From Alphaproteobacteria bacterium (lineage in GTDB: Bacteria; Pseudomonadota; Alphaproteobacteria; Caulobacterales; Caulobacteraceae), in NCBI GenBank assembly GCA_028869395.1, contig JAGWSE010000426.1:1-5384 (forward strand): 5,384 nt of DNA, written 5' to 3'. This document shows, piece by piece, positions 1-5,384 of this stretch. The notes below the pieces were generated by a model. It did not search any database. It worked only from the letters and a program-made list of their open reading frames with translations, and had not been told where the DNA came from. Position 1 is the stretch's first letter. Each line of letters starts with the position of its first letter. The position numbers and the translations under genes were made by a program.

Positions 1-566
1 CCGGCCTCGCCCAGGCGCAGCGCCTCCGAAGGCGCGATCCATTCGGCGTCCACGGTCTCGCGACCGTCGCAGGCCGCGAGCTGGTCGTCGGGGGCGCGGA
101 CCACATAGAACCAGGTGTCGAACCGCTTGGGGGTCAGCGGCGGGGTTATCCACCGCGCGAAAGTGGTCAGGGCGGAGAGGTCGAGGCGGGCGCCGAGATC
201 GCGGACGACGTCCAGGAAAGCCGTCGTGCCGGCGTCCACCGCCTGGCGGACGTCCATGGGACAGGCCTCGCCCCCGATCGGCTCGCCGTTGCGGCGCTGG
301 GCGAGCAGGATGCCCGCCTCCTCGAAGACCTCGCGGATGGCGGCGATGCGCATGGCCCGCTGATCCGCATCGAAGGCGTCCCATCCGATCACCTGGCCGG
401 CCCAGGCCGGATCGTGGTCGCCCGGATGCGACTTGCCGCCCGGGAACACCAGCGCGCCGGAGGCGAAGTCGATCTGGTGATGTCGGCGAACCATCAGCAC
501 CTGGAAATGCGGGGCGTCGCGCAAAAGGAGGATGGTGGCGGCGGGCTTAATCGGGACGTCGTTCAT
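1..566 (-). CDS. NUDIX hydrolase, NUDT19-like (putative acyl-CoA diphosphatase), C-terminus beyond the window
   Basis: I translated 188 residues from the ATG at 564-566; the gene continues past base 1. Visible motifs are PAATILLLRD near the N-terminus (residues 8-17), FPGGK (41-45), the second half of the Nudix box REVFEEAGI (78-86), and ARWITPPLTPKRFDTWFY (137-154). The Nudix box is split: about 27 residues lie between the box acid (D50, in place of Glu) and R78, where the standard box has 7. An inserted box plus a W-x-TP-x5-RFDT-x-F block is typical of the NUDT19/RP2p type, whose characterised members hydrolyse CoA and acyl-CoA to 3',5'-ADP and (acyl-)phosphopantetheine with Mg or Mn. REVFEEAGI supplies the metal-binding glutamates. 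The substrate is inferred from the family, not shown. The ATG is the only ATG between an in-frame stop at 615-617 and the conserved core; the Shine-Dalgarno is weak (GGCGGA touching the ATG). It lies 57 bp after the DUF2336 gene on the same strand, with no clear terminator between them, so co-transcription is likely. Confidence 0.9.
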   Translation of the reverse strand, partial: MNDVPIKPAATILLLRDAPHFQVLMVRRHHQIDFASGALVFPGGKSHPGDHDPAWAGQVIGWDAFDADQRAMRIAAIREVFEEAGILLAQRRNGEPIGGEACPMDVRQAVDAGTTAFLDVVRDLGARLDLSALTTFARWITPPLTPKRFDTWFYVVRAPDDQLAACDGRETVDAEWIAPSEALRLGEA

Positions 567-623
567 TCCGCCAGCTTGGGACTCGATCTGCGGCCCCGCA
601 AGGCGGACGCGACGTCAGGCCCG

Positions 624-1769
624 TCAGGCGGTCTCGGCCATCCCCTGCTCGCGCAGGGCGCGCGAAATCTCGTCCATTTTTTCGATGAGATAGTCGACGT
701 CCTCGCGGGCGGCGGGCTGGGCCTGGGTCAGGAACCGCTGCAGCATGGTCTCCTGGAAGCGCGCCCGGTCGCGCGCCCCGCCCTCGAACTCCATGGAGTG
801 GTAGGTGTCGACCGCCGCCCGGAAGGCCGAGAAGAGACGGGCCGGCAAGCCGGCCCGCTCGTAGATCGCCTTGAGCCCGAGCGGTCCGGCGTCATGGATC
901 ATCAGCCAGGTACGATGGTGCGGCACGCCGGCGAGTTCGGCGACGGCCCATTCGAAAAAGGTCATATGGCCCTGGGCCAGGGCCCGGAGCAGCAGCGATG
1001 GGGTCAGCCGCCGCGTCTGGTGGAGATGAGCCACGAAGCCCTTCACGTCGGCGGTGCGAGCGGCTTGGTCGACAAGGTCGACGGTCGCCCGCTCGCCCGT
1101 TCCGAAGGCGAGCTCGAGGGCCACATCGGGCGGAATCTGGTGCCGGGCGACGAGGTGCTCGCGGACCTGTTCCCCGACCAGCGCCATCAGCCGCTCGGTC
1201 ACCGACAGCGGCAGAACCGCGCGGTAGGCGACCGCCATGAGCACACGCTCGGATTCCTCGAACCGGTCGACGATCCTCTGGAGGGCCGCCTCGCTGAAGT
1301 CGGCCTTGTCGTTGGAGCAGGCCGCCGCCACCGGTCGCTCGCCGCCATGGCGGGCGAGCGCGTCCGTCACGCTCTGCGACAGGGTCGGACGGCGCGCGAT
1401 GGCGAGCTGTCGCACCGGGCCGCCGAGACGCACGATGTCGGCGAGGTCCTCGTCGGTGAACACAGGCGAGAAGGCCAGGACCGGCAGGCAGACGCTTTCG
1501 ACGTCGCGGGCCAGCTTCAGAGCCACGTCGCGCGGCACGAGGGCCGAGGCCTTCAGCGTGGTCGCCAGCGCGCGGCGGACCAGTTCGGCGGCGTCGGCCG
1601 CCATGATCCGCAGGATCTCGGCCGCGACAGCGCGCTCCTCGTCGGTCAGCGGCGAGCATTCCATCGCATGGCAAAGCTTCTGGGCGGCTGCGGCGCGCTC
1701 GTCGGCGGTCGCGCCCTTCAGCAGCGTACGGATGTCCTCGTCCGTCAACGCCGCCCGCGTCGTCGCCAT
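624..1769 (-). CDS. DUF2336 domain-containing protein
   Basis: This is a 381-residue, largely helical protein with no signal peptide or membrane segment, so probably cytoplasmic. It resembles DUF2336 (PF10098), a family of unknown function found mainly in Alphaproteobacteria. The family pattern is clear in residues 45-112: a helix with AAEILRIMAADAAELVRRAL, then VPRDVALKLARDVESV, then LPVLAFSPVFTDEDL. This looks like HEAT-like paired helices. Further repeats of the type LGGPVRQLAIARRPTLSQSV (115-134) follow, and the C-terminus is a charged helix (353-378). Such helical repeats usually bind partners, but no catalytic motif is seen and no activity should be assigned. I chose the ATG at 1767-1769 because the conserved part begins at once. 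An in-frame ATG at 1845-1847 would add 26 poorly conserved-looking residues and has no Shine-Dalgarno; the chosen start has only a distant G-run. It is divergent from the hybrid kinase and upstream of the NUDIX gene. Confidence 0.85.
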   Translation of the reverse strand: MATTRAALTDEDIRTLLKGATADERAAAAQKLCHAMECSPLTDEERAVAAEILRIMAADAAELVRRALATTLKASALVPRDVALKLARDVESVCLPVLAFSPVFTDEDLADIVRLGGPVRQLAIARRPTLSQSVTDALARHGGERPVAAACSNDKADFSEAALQRIVDRFEESERVLMAVAYRAVLPLSVTERLMALVGEQVREHLVARHQIPPDVALELAFGTGERATVDLVDQAARTADVKGFVAHLHQTRRLTPSLLLRALAQGHMTFFEWAVAELAGVPHHRTWLMIHDAGPLGLKAIYERAGLPARLFSAFRAAVDTYHSMEFEGGARDRARFQETMLQRFLTQAQPAAREDVDYLIEKMDEISRALREQGMAETA

Positions 1770-1949
1770 GGCGCTACCGATAACCCCCGTACCCGCTCCG
1801 AATCCCCGCCGATTCAGAGTCCCACGAGTCTGAGCTTGGGACGGCATGCTTAACGAGAGGTTGCGGGCGAAGCTGTGGATTAAGGATTTCGCGTAACCGC
1901 GCGCCAACGGCTGGGAGCCTAGTCTGCCGACGAACCTTGCGAGGGCTCG
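1770..1949. promoter_or_regulatory. Divergent intergenic region between the DUF2336 and hybrid kinase genes
   Basis: These 180 bp should hold the promoters of both flanking genes. A possible sigma-70-type promoter towards DUF2336 is TTGGCG (complement of 1902-1907), a 17-bp spacer, then CTTAAT (complement of 1879-1884); each box matches its consensus at 4 of 6 positions. Two TTAA tetramers occur at 1850-1853 and 1880-1883, 30 bp apart. The first forms TTAA-N7-TTGC, which has the spacing of the Caulobacter CtrA box (TTAA-N7-TTAA) but only one good half. No convincing promoter for the plus strand was found by eye. The assignment as a control region rests on the gene arrangement, and the individual sites are weak. 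Confidence 0.4.
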
Positions 1950-3758
1950 ATGCTGCCGCTGTTCTCCGTCGCACGAATTACCGACCTTGGCGCCGGCCGC
2001 GGCGGCCGCTCCATGACCCAGCAGGCGCTGGAGGCCCAGGCGGCGCTGCTGCCCTATGCGCTGATCGCCTTCGCCGTTTCGCTGCCGATCTATGTGTGGG
2101 CGGGCGGCCACGCGCCGAACGCGGCCTGGATGAGCGCCTCCTTCGTGATCTTCGCGATCGCCTGGGGCGTGTTCTACGCGGTGGTCAACTGGCTCAAGGA
2201 GCCGGCGGCTCAGGATGTCCGCCGCCGCGCGCGCGTCCAGCTGATGGGCGGCCTGGTCTGGGCCGCGGCGACGGCCCAGATCGCCGCCTTCGCCGAGGCG
2301 GCAGGGCCGCTGCGTGAGACGCTGCTGATGATCTCCCTGGCGGCCGGCGTCATCTGCGTCGTGTTCACCGCGCCCTGGCTGCCCAGCCTGCTCATCGTAG
2401 GACCCGCGGCGGTGGCGGGGCCGCTCGTCTTCCTGTCACTGCGTCCGGAATCGAACGCAACGGCGCATCTCGCCTGGGGCGGATCGGCCCTGGCCTTTGC
2501 GCTGGCGTTGATGGTCAACCGCATCCTCAGGAAGCAGTTCGCCCTCGCCGCCGAGCGGGAAACCCTCATCGCCGAGCGCGCCGATCAGGCCGAGGCGGCC
2601 CGCCGGCTCGCCCGCTCCAAGTCCGACCTGGTCGCCACCCTCTCCGACGAGATCCGCACCGGACTGACCAGCGTCTCCCATGTGCTGGCCGCCGCGGCCG
2701 GCCGTGGAGGCCGTCTCGCGCCCTCGCGCGAGCAGCTGGCGGCCGGCCTCGACGCGGTCAACGAACTGCTGGCCGTGCTCAACACCACCCTGGACGCCGA
2801 GACCGCCGAGTCCGGCGAGCTCTCCGTCGATCCGCAGGCGATCGACGTCATTGCGATCGCGCGCGAGCTGATCGCAAGCCTGAGACCACAGGCTGCGGCC
2901 AAGGGACTGGAGCTCGGCCTGCATCTTGATCCGGAGGTCACGGCAAACTCGGGCGCCGTCATCGGCGATGCGCTCCGCGTGCGCCAGGCGCTCTCGGCGC
3001 TGATCGGAAACGCCGTGAAATTCACCCTGCGCGGCCGCGTTGAAGTCCGCGTCTCCGCCCCCGCCGCCGGCCGGCTGGCGATCGAGGTCGCCGACACAGG
3101 TCCCGGCCTCACCGAGGACGAACTGGGGCTCGCCTTCCAGCCGTTCCAGCGCATCGCCCGCATCAGCACGGGCACCTCCGGCGCGGGCCTGGGGCTTTCC
3201 CTGGCAAGACAGCTGGTGCGCCTGATGGGGGGCGAGCTGGCCGCCCACAGCGCGCCGGGCGTCGGCTCCTGCTTCACGGTCGAGCTGCCCTACGACCCGG
3301 ACGCCCCACGCCCGGCCCCAGCGCCCGTCACGAGCGCGCCGGCGCTGGCCGAGCGCCGCGCCCTGCGCGTCCTCATCGCCGAAGACGACAGCCTGTCGGC
3401 CGCGACCCTGCGCAGCCACCTCGAGCAGCTCGGCCACAAGGTGGCGCAAGCGGCCGACGGTCAGCGCGCCGTGGAGCTGACCCGGGTGTGCGAATTCGAC
3501 GTGGCGATGGTGGCCGCCTCTGTCGCCGGCGACGGCGCGCAGGTCATGGCTGCGATCCGCGCCATCGATGGCTCCGGCGCCCGCACGCCGCTCGTGGCCC
3601 TGATCGGCGGCGATCCGGAGGAAGCCGCGGCAAGCCTTGCGGCCGGCGCGAGCGCCGTGCTTCGCAAGCCGTTCGCCGTGCCTGCCCTGGCGCGGGCGCT
3701 CGCCGAGGCGATCGCGGCGCGCCCGGCGGCCAACGATCGCAGCCTCGACGTGGCTTAA
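1950..3758 (+). CDS. Membrane hybrid histidine kinase-like protein with degenerate H-box and degenerate receiver
   Basis: The protein has 602 residues. About six hydrophobic helices (near 33-50, 63-81, 98-116, 124-141, 144-163, 172-190) place the N-terminal third in the inner membrane as a presumed sensor. A charged coiled-coil linker (195-225) follows, then a HisKA dimerisation helix pair (226-290), HATPase_c (about 300-447), a Pro/Ala linker (450-468) and a receiver (471-590). The ATP lid motifs are intact: N-box LIGNAVKFT (351-359), G1 ADTGPG (381-386), F-box FQPF (396-399) and G2 GAGLGL (411-416). The H-box, usually SHEIRTPL, reads SDEIRTGL, so the phosphorylated His is D233. The receiver keeps EDD (478-480) and K573-P574, but the phosphorylated Asp is A522 and the Thr/Ser switch is I552. 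It should not run the normal His-to-Asp relay. E234 and T237 keep the ExxT phosphatase motif, so a phosphatase or a DivL-like scaffold is possible (inference). The start ATG has GAGGG four bases upstream; M22 is an alternative. The CoA-transferase follows after 66 bp. Confidence 0.93.
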   Translation: MLPLFSVARITDLGAGRGGRSMTQQALEAQAALLPYALIAFAVSLPIYVWAGGHAPNAAWMSASFVIFAIAWGVFYAVVNWLKEPAAQDVRRRARVQLMGGLVWAAATAQIAAFAEAAGPLRETLLMISLAAGVICVVFTAPWLPSLLIVGPAAVAGPLVFLSLRPESNATAHLAWGGSALAFALALMVNRILRKQFALAAERETLIAERADQAEAARRLARSKSDLVATLSDEIRTGLTSVSHVLAAAAGRGGRLAPSREQLAAGLDAVNELLAVLNTTLDAETAESGELSVDPQAIDVIAIARELIASLRPQAAAKGLELGLHLDPEVTANSGAVIGDALRVRQALSALIGNAVKFTLRGRVEVRVSAPAAGRLAIEVADTGPGLTEDELGLAFQPFQRIARISTGTSGAGLGLSLARQLVRLMGGELAAHSAPGVGSCFTVELPYDPDAPRPAPAPVTSAPALAERRALRVLIAEDDSLSAATLRSHLEQLGHKVAQAADGQRAVELTRVCEFDVAMVAASVAGDGAQVMAAIRAIDGSGARTPLVALIGGDPEEAAASLAAGASAVLRKPFAVPALARALAEAIAARPAANDRSLDVA

Positions 3759-3759
3759 G

Positions 3760-3788
3760 CGGCTTAGACGCCAGCCGAACGTTTGTTT
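3760..3788 (+). terminator. Possible weak intrinsic terminator after the hybrid kinase
   Basis: CGGCT (3760-3764) and AGCCG (3773-3777) can form a 5-bp stem with an 8-nt loop just after the TAA stop. GTTTGTTT follows at 3781-3788. The stem is short and the T-run is interrupted and begins three bases late, so read-through into the CoA-transferase gene is plausible. Confidence 0.2.
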
Positions 3789-3790
3789 AA

Positions 3791-3829
3791 GGTGCGCGCG
3801 CCGGATCATCAGGAGGTGGCGCGCGTGCT
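3791..3829 (+). promoter_or_regulatory. RNA hairpin enclosing the ribosome binding site and start codon of the CoA-transferase
   Basis: CGCGCGCC (3795-3802) is the perfect reverse complement of GGCGCGCG (3818-3825). The loop is 15 nt. With G-U pairs the stem can extend by four more pairs to 3791/3829. The loop holds the AGGAGG, and the stem includes the GTG start at 3825-3827. The inverted repeat is directly visible. A role in controlling translation is inferred, and GC-rich DNA produces such repeats more easily than average DNA. Confidence 0.4.
3811..3816 (+). promoter_or_regulatory. Shine-Dalgarno sequence AGGAGG that fixes the CoA-transferase start
   Basis: A perfect AGGAGG stands 8 nt before the GTG at 3825-3827. 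This outweighs the in-frame TTG at 3783 and the GTGs at 3792 and 3816. The last of these overlaps the AGGAGG and cannot use it. The protein from 3825 begins MLLRGVKVVEF, which is how family III CoA-transferases normally begin. Confidence 0.8.
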
Positions 3830-5027
3830 GCTCAGGGGCGTCAAGGTCGTCGAATTCGCATCCTACATCGCGGCCCCCGCCGCCGCCTGCATGCTGGGCG
3901 ACTGGGGCGCGGACGTGATCAAGGTGGAACGCCCCGGCGGCGACGCCATGCGCGCCGCCTTCGCCGACGTGAAGAGCGAGCTGAAGGGCAATCCCACCTT
4001 CGACCTGGACAATCGCGGCAAACGGGCGGTCGTGCTGGACACCTCCAAGCCTGAAGGCCGTGACGCCCTGGCGCGCCTTGCCGCCGACGCCGACGTCTTC
4101 ATCACCAATGTCCGCCCCGCGGCCCTGAAGCGCGCAGGCCTGGACTACGACACGCTGAAGCAGGCCAATCCGCGGGTCGTCTACGCCCTCGTCACGGGTT
4201 ATGGCCTCGAGGGCCCCGATGCGGGACGCCCCGGCTTCGACGTGACCGCCTTCTGGGCCCGCTCCGGCGTCGGCGCCATGACCGCCCCCAAGGGCATGGA
4301 CCCGTTCATGATCCGCTCGGGTTTCGGCGACCACATCACCGCGCTCTCGACGGTCGGCGCGATCCTGGCGGCGCTGTTCGAGCGCGAGCGTTCCGGCCAG
4401 GGCCGCATGGTCGCAAGCTCGCTGCTGGCCAGCGGAGTCTACACCATGGGCTCGGACCTGGCCGTGCAGCTGAAATTCGGCCGCGTGGCCTCCATGAAGA
4501 CCCGCGACCAGTCGATCAACCCGATCGGCAACGTCTACAAGAGCGCCGACGGGCGCTGGGTCGTGCTCAACCCCCGGGGCGGCGGCTCCAATCGCGACTG
4601 GATCGAGGTCTGCAAGGCGCTGGGCCGCGAGGAACTGATCGAGGACGAGCGGTTCGCGACCGGCAAGGGCCGCCGGGCCAATTCGCCGGACCTGATCGCC
4701 GAGCTGGACCGGGCGTTCGCCGAACTGCCGTTCGACGAGATCGCCCGGCGCTTCGACGCCGCCGACCTGGTCTGGTCGCCGCTGCAGACGCCCGCCGACG
4801 TCGCCGCCGACCCGCAGGTCGCGGCGTCCGGCGCGGTCATCCAGGTGGAGGACGGCGAAGGCGGGACCTATCCCTCGCCCGCCGCGCCGATGATCTTCCC
4901 CGGCGCCGAGGTGCGCATGCGCCCCCGCTCCCCGCATCTTGGGGAGCACACGCGCGAGGTCCTGTCCGAACTGGGCTACGCCGCGGCCGACATCGAGGCG
5001 ATGTACGCCAGCGGGGCTGCGGCCTAG
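3825..5027 (+). CDS. CaiB/BaiF (family III) CoA-transferase
   Basis: The 400-residue cytoplasmic enzyme (GTG start) has the usual length of family III CoA-transferases, which move CoA between a CoA-thioester and a free carboxylic acid. Family motifs run in order: GVKVVEFASYIAAPAAA (5-21), LGDWGADVIKVERPGGD (24-40, the CoA-site region), DNRGKRAVVLD (62-72), ADVFITNVRP (89-98), TGYG (124-127), GDHITALSTVGAILAALFER (168-187) and a C-terminal PAAPMIFPG block (about 352-360). The Asp in GDH is D169. It aligns with the nucleophilic Asp169 of formyl-CoA transferase, which forms aspartyl-CoA anhydrides, so the enzyme should be active. The acyl donor and acceptor cannot be read from the sequence; alpha-methylacyl-CoA racemase is a related alternative within the superfamily, less favoured here. 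It may be co-transcribed with the kinase upstream or have its own promoter in the 66-bp gap. Its TAG overlaps the stop codon of the convergent gene. Confidence 0.93.
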   Translation: MLLRGVKVVEFASYIAAPAAACMLGDWGADVIKVERPGGDAMRAAFADVKSELKGNPTFDLDNRGKRAVVLDTSKPEGRDALARLAADADVFITNVRPAALKRAGLDYDTLKQANPRVVYALVTGYGLEGPDAGRPGFDVTAFWARSGVGAMTAPKGMDPFMIRSGFGDHITALSTVGAILAALFERERSGQGRMVASSLLASGVYTMGSDLAVQLKFGRVASMKTRDQSINPIGNVYKSADGRWVVLNPRGGGSNRDWIEVCKALGREELIEDERFATGKGRRANSPDLIAELDRAFAELPFDEIARRFDAADLVWSPLQTPADVAADPQVAASGAVIQVEDGEGGTYPSPAAPMIFPGAEVRMRPRSPHLGEHTREVLSELGYAAADIEAMYASGAAA

Positions 5028-5384
5028 CTCTGGTCGCGGGAATCGGAGAGCAGCTTCAGCATCTCCGACGTGAACATCGAGCCGGTGAGGCGGGTGCCGA
5101 CCCCCATCTGATCGGCCGGCTGGGAGCCCCGCAGGATCATCGCCACCACCTCGTCCTGCGCAGCCAGGCGGTCCTCGCGCCGGGCGGAGGCGTATTCCAC
5201 CCAGCCTTCGTCGGCCGCTGACGGGATCGAGCGGGGATCGACGCCGAGCGCATCTCCGCCGCCCTGGCTGGTCAGGCTGGCGTAGACCTGGGCCACCGAG
5301 CGCGGCTGGCCGTCGTGGTAGAAGATGGCCTTGTTGGCGCGGGCGGCTTCCGGGAACAGCCGGGCCGCGGCGGCGCCGGGCGTA
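5024..5384 (-). CDS. C-terminal part of an unidentified protein, possibly a lytic transglycosylase
   Basis: The last 119 residues are visible; the start lies beyond the right edge. An internal GTG (5294-5296) could be mistaken for the start, but the frame stays open to the edge with strong G/C third positions (codons such as CGG CTG TTC CCG before it), so the true gene is longer. The upstream part reads ARLFPEAARANKAIFY, then DGQPRSVAQVYASL. I recall similar ANxxIFY...RSVxxVY segments near the C-terminus of alphaproteobacterial SLT-domain lytic transglycosylases, but the catalytic domain is not in view. The remainder is polar and helical with no membrane segment, ending in FTSEMLKLLSDSRDQS. 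The coding call is firm; the family is tentative. The gene is convergent with the CoA-transferase and the two stop codons overlap in a CTAG. Confidence 0.75.
   Translation of the reverse strand, partial: TPGAAAARLFPEAARANKAIFYHDGQPRSVAQVYASLTSQGGGDALGVDPRSIPSAADEGWVEYASARREDRLAAQDEVVAMILRGSQPADQMGVGTRLTGSMFTSEMLKLLSDSRDQS

Noticed and set aside
567..623. Possible terminator or promoter in the gap between the DUF2336 and NUDIX genes
   Set aside because: Only a short GC palindrome (TGCGGGGCCGCA on the minus strand) is present, with no T-run and no promoter-like boxes.
1819..1842. Inverted repeat GTCCCA / TGGGAC with a 12-nt loop in the divergent region
   Set aside because: Six bp with a long loop is within chance expectation. 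There is no T-run, and it matches no operator I recognise.
573..1842. The 10-mer AGCTTGGGAC at 573-582 and again at 1833-1842, both in non-coding DNA upstream of minus-strand genes
   Set aside because: Several repeated 10-mers are expected by chance in a window of this size, and the flanking bases differ.
414..1853. A 479-codon plus-strand open frame opposite the NUDIX and DUF2336 genes
   Set aside because: Its translation is low-complexity and motif-free, and it covers two well-supported minus-strand genes and the gap between them.
1770..2111. N-terminal extension of the DUF2336 frame up to 2111
   Set aside because: The frame is open by chance. It would overlap the start of the kinase, lacks a ribosome binding site and adds sequence unlike the family.
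3755..3790. TTAA at 3755 and 3787 as a CtrA box before the CoA-transferase
   Set aside because: The spacing does not fit TTAA-N7-TTAA, and the first TTAA includes the kinase stop codon.
2436..4949. An 837-codon open frame on the minus strand opposite the kinase and the CoA-transferase
   Set aside because: Both plus-strand genes have clear domains and motifs. The antisense translation is rich in G, R, A, H and Q without family motifs and spans two unrelated genes, as expected for an antisense frame in GC-rich DNA.

Overview
The window reads as chromosomal DNA of a high-GC alphaproteobacterium, most likely of the Caulobacter/Phenylobacterium group. The grounds are the very GC-rich sequence with almost all third codon positions G or C, a DUF2336 protein (a family found mainly in Alphaproteobacteria), and the overall gene mix. 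The genus is an inference. No RNA gene, insertion sequence, prophage gene or CRISPR array is visible.

Layout: (1) 1-566, minus strand: a NUDIX hydrolase of the NUDT19-like type, complete at its N-terminus and running off the left edge. (2) 624-1769, minus strand: a 381-residue DUF2336 protein, 57 bp upstream of the NUDIX gene and probably in one transcription unit with it. (3) 1770-1949: a divergent intergenic region that should hold promoters for both directions. (4) 1950-3758, plus strand: a 602-residue six-helix membrane hybrid histidine kinase. (5) 3825-5027, plus strand: a 400-residue family III (CaiB/BaiF) CoA-transferase that starts at a GTG behind a perfect AGGAGG. (6) 5024-5384, minus strand: the C-terminal 119 residues of a protein that may be a lytic transglycosylase, convergent with the CoA-transferase and sharing a CTAG with its stop codon.

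The most notable object is the hybrid kinase. Its ATP-binding domain is intact, but the phospho-accepting His of the H-box is Asp (D233) and the phospho-accepting Asp of the receiver is Ala (A522). It therefore looks like a membrane pseudokinase with a pseudo-receiver. The ExxT motif (E234, T237) associated with phosphatase activity in HisKA kinases is kept, so a phosphatase-only or DivL-like scaffold role is a reasonable hypothesis.

A second notable feature is a strong GC hairpin around the CoA-transferase start. It displays the Shine-Dalgarno sequence in its loop and pairs the start codon in its stem. The genes do not form an obvious single pathway. The two enzymes act on, or plausibly act on, acyl-CoAs (NUDT19-like CoA diphosphatase and CoA-transferase), while the DUF2336 protein and the degenerate kinase flank a shared control region.
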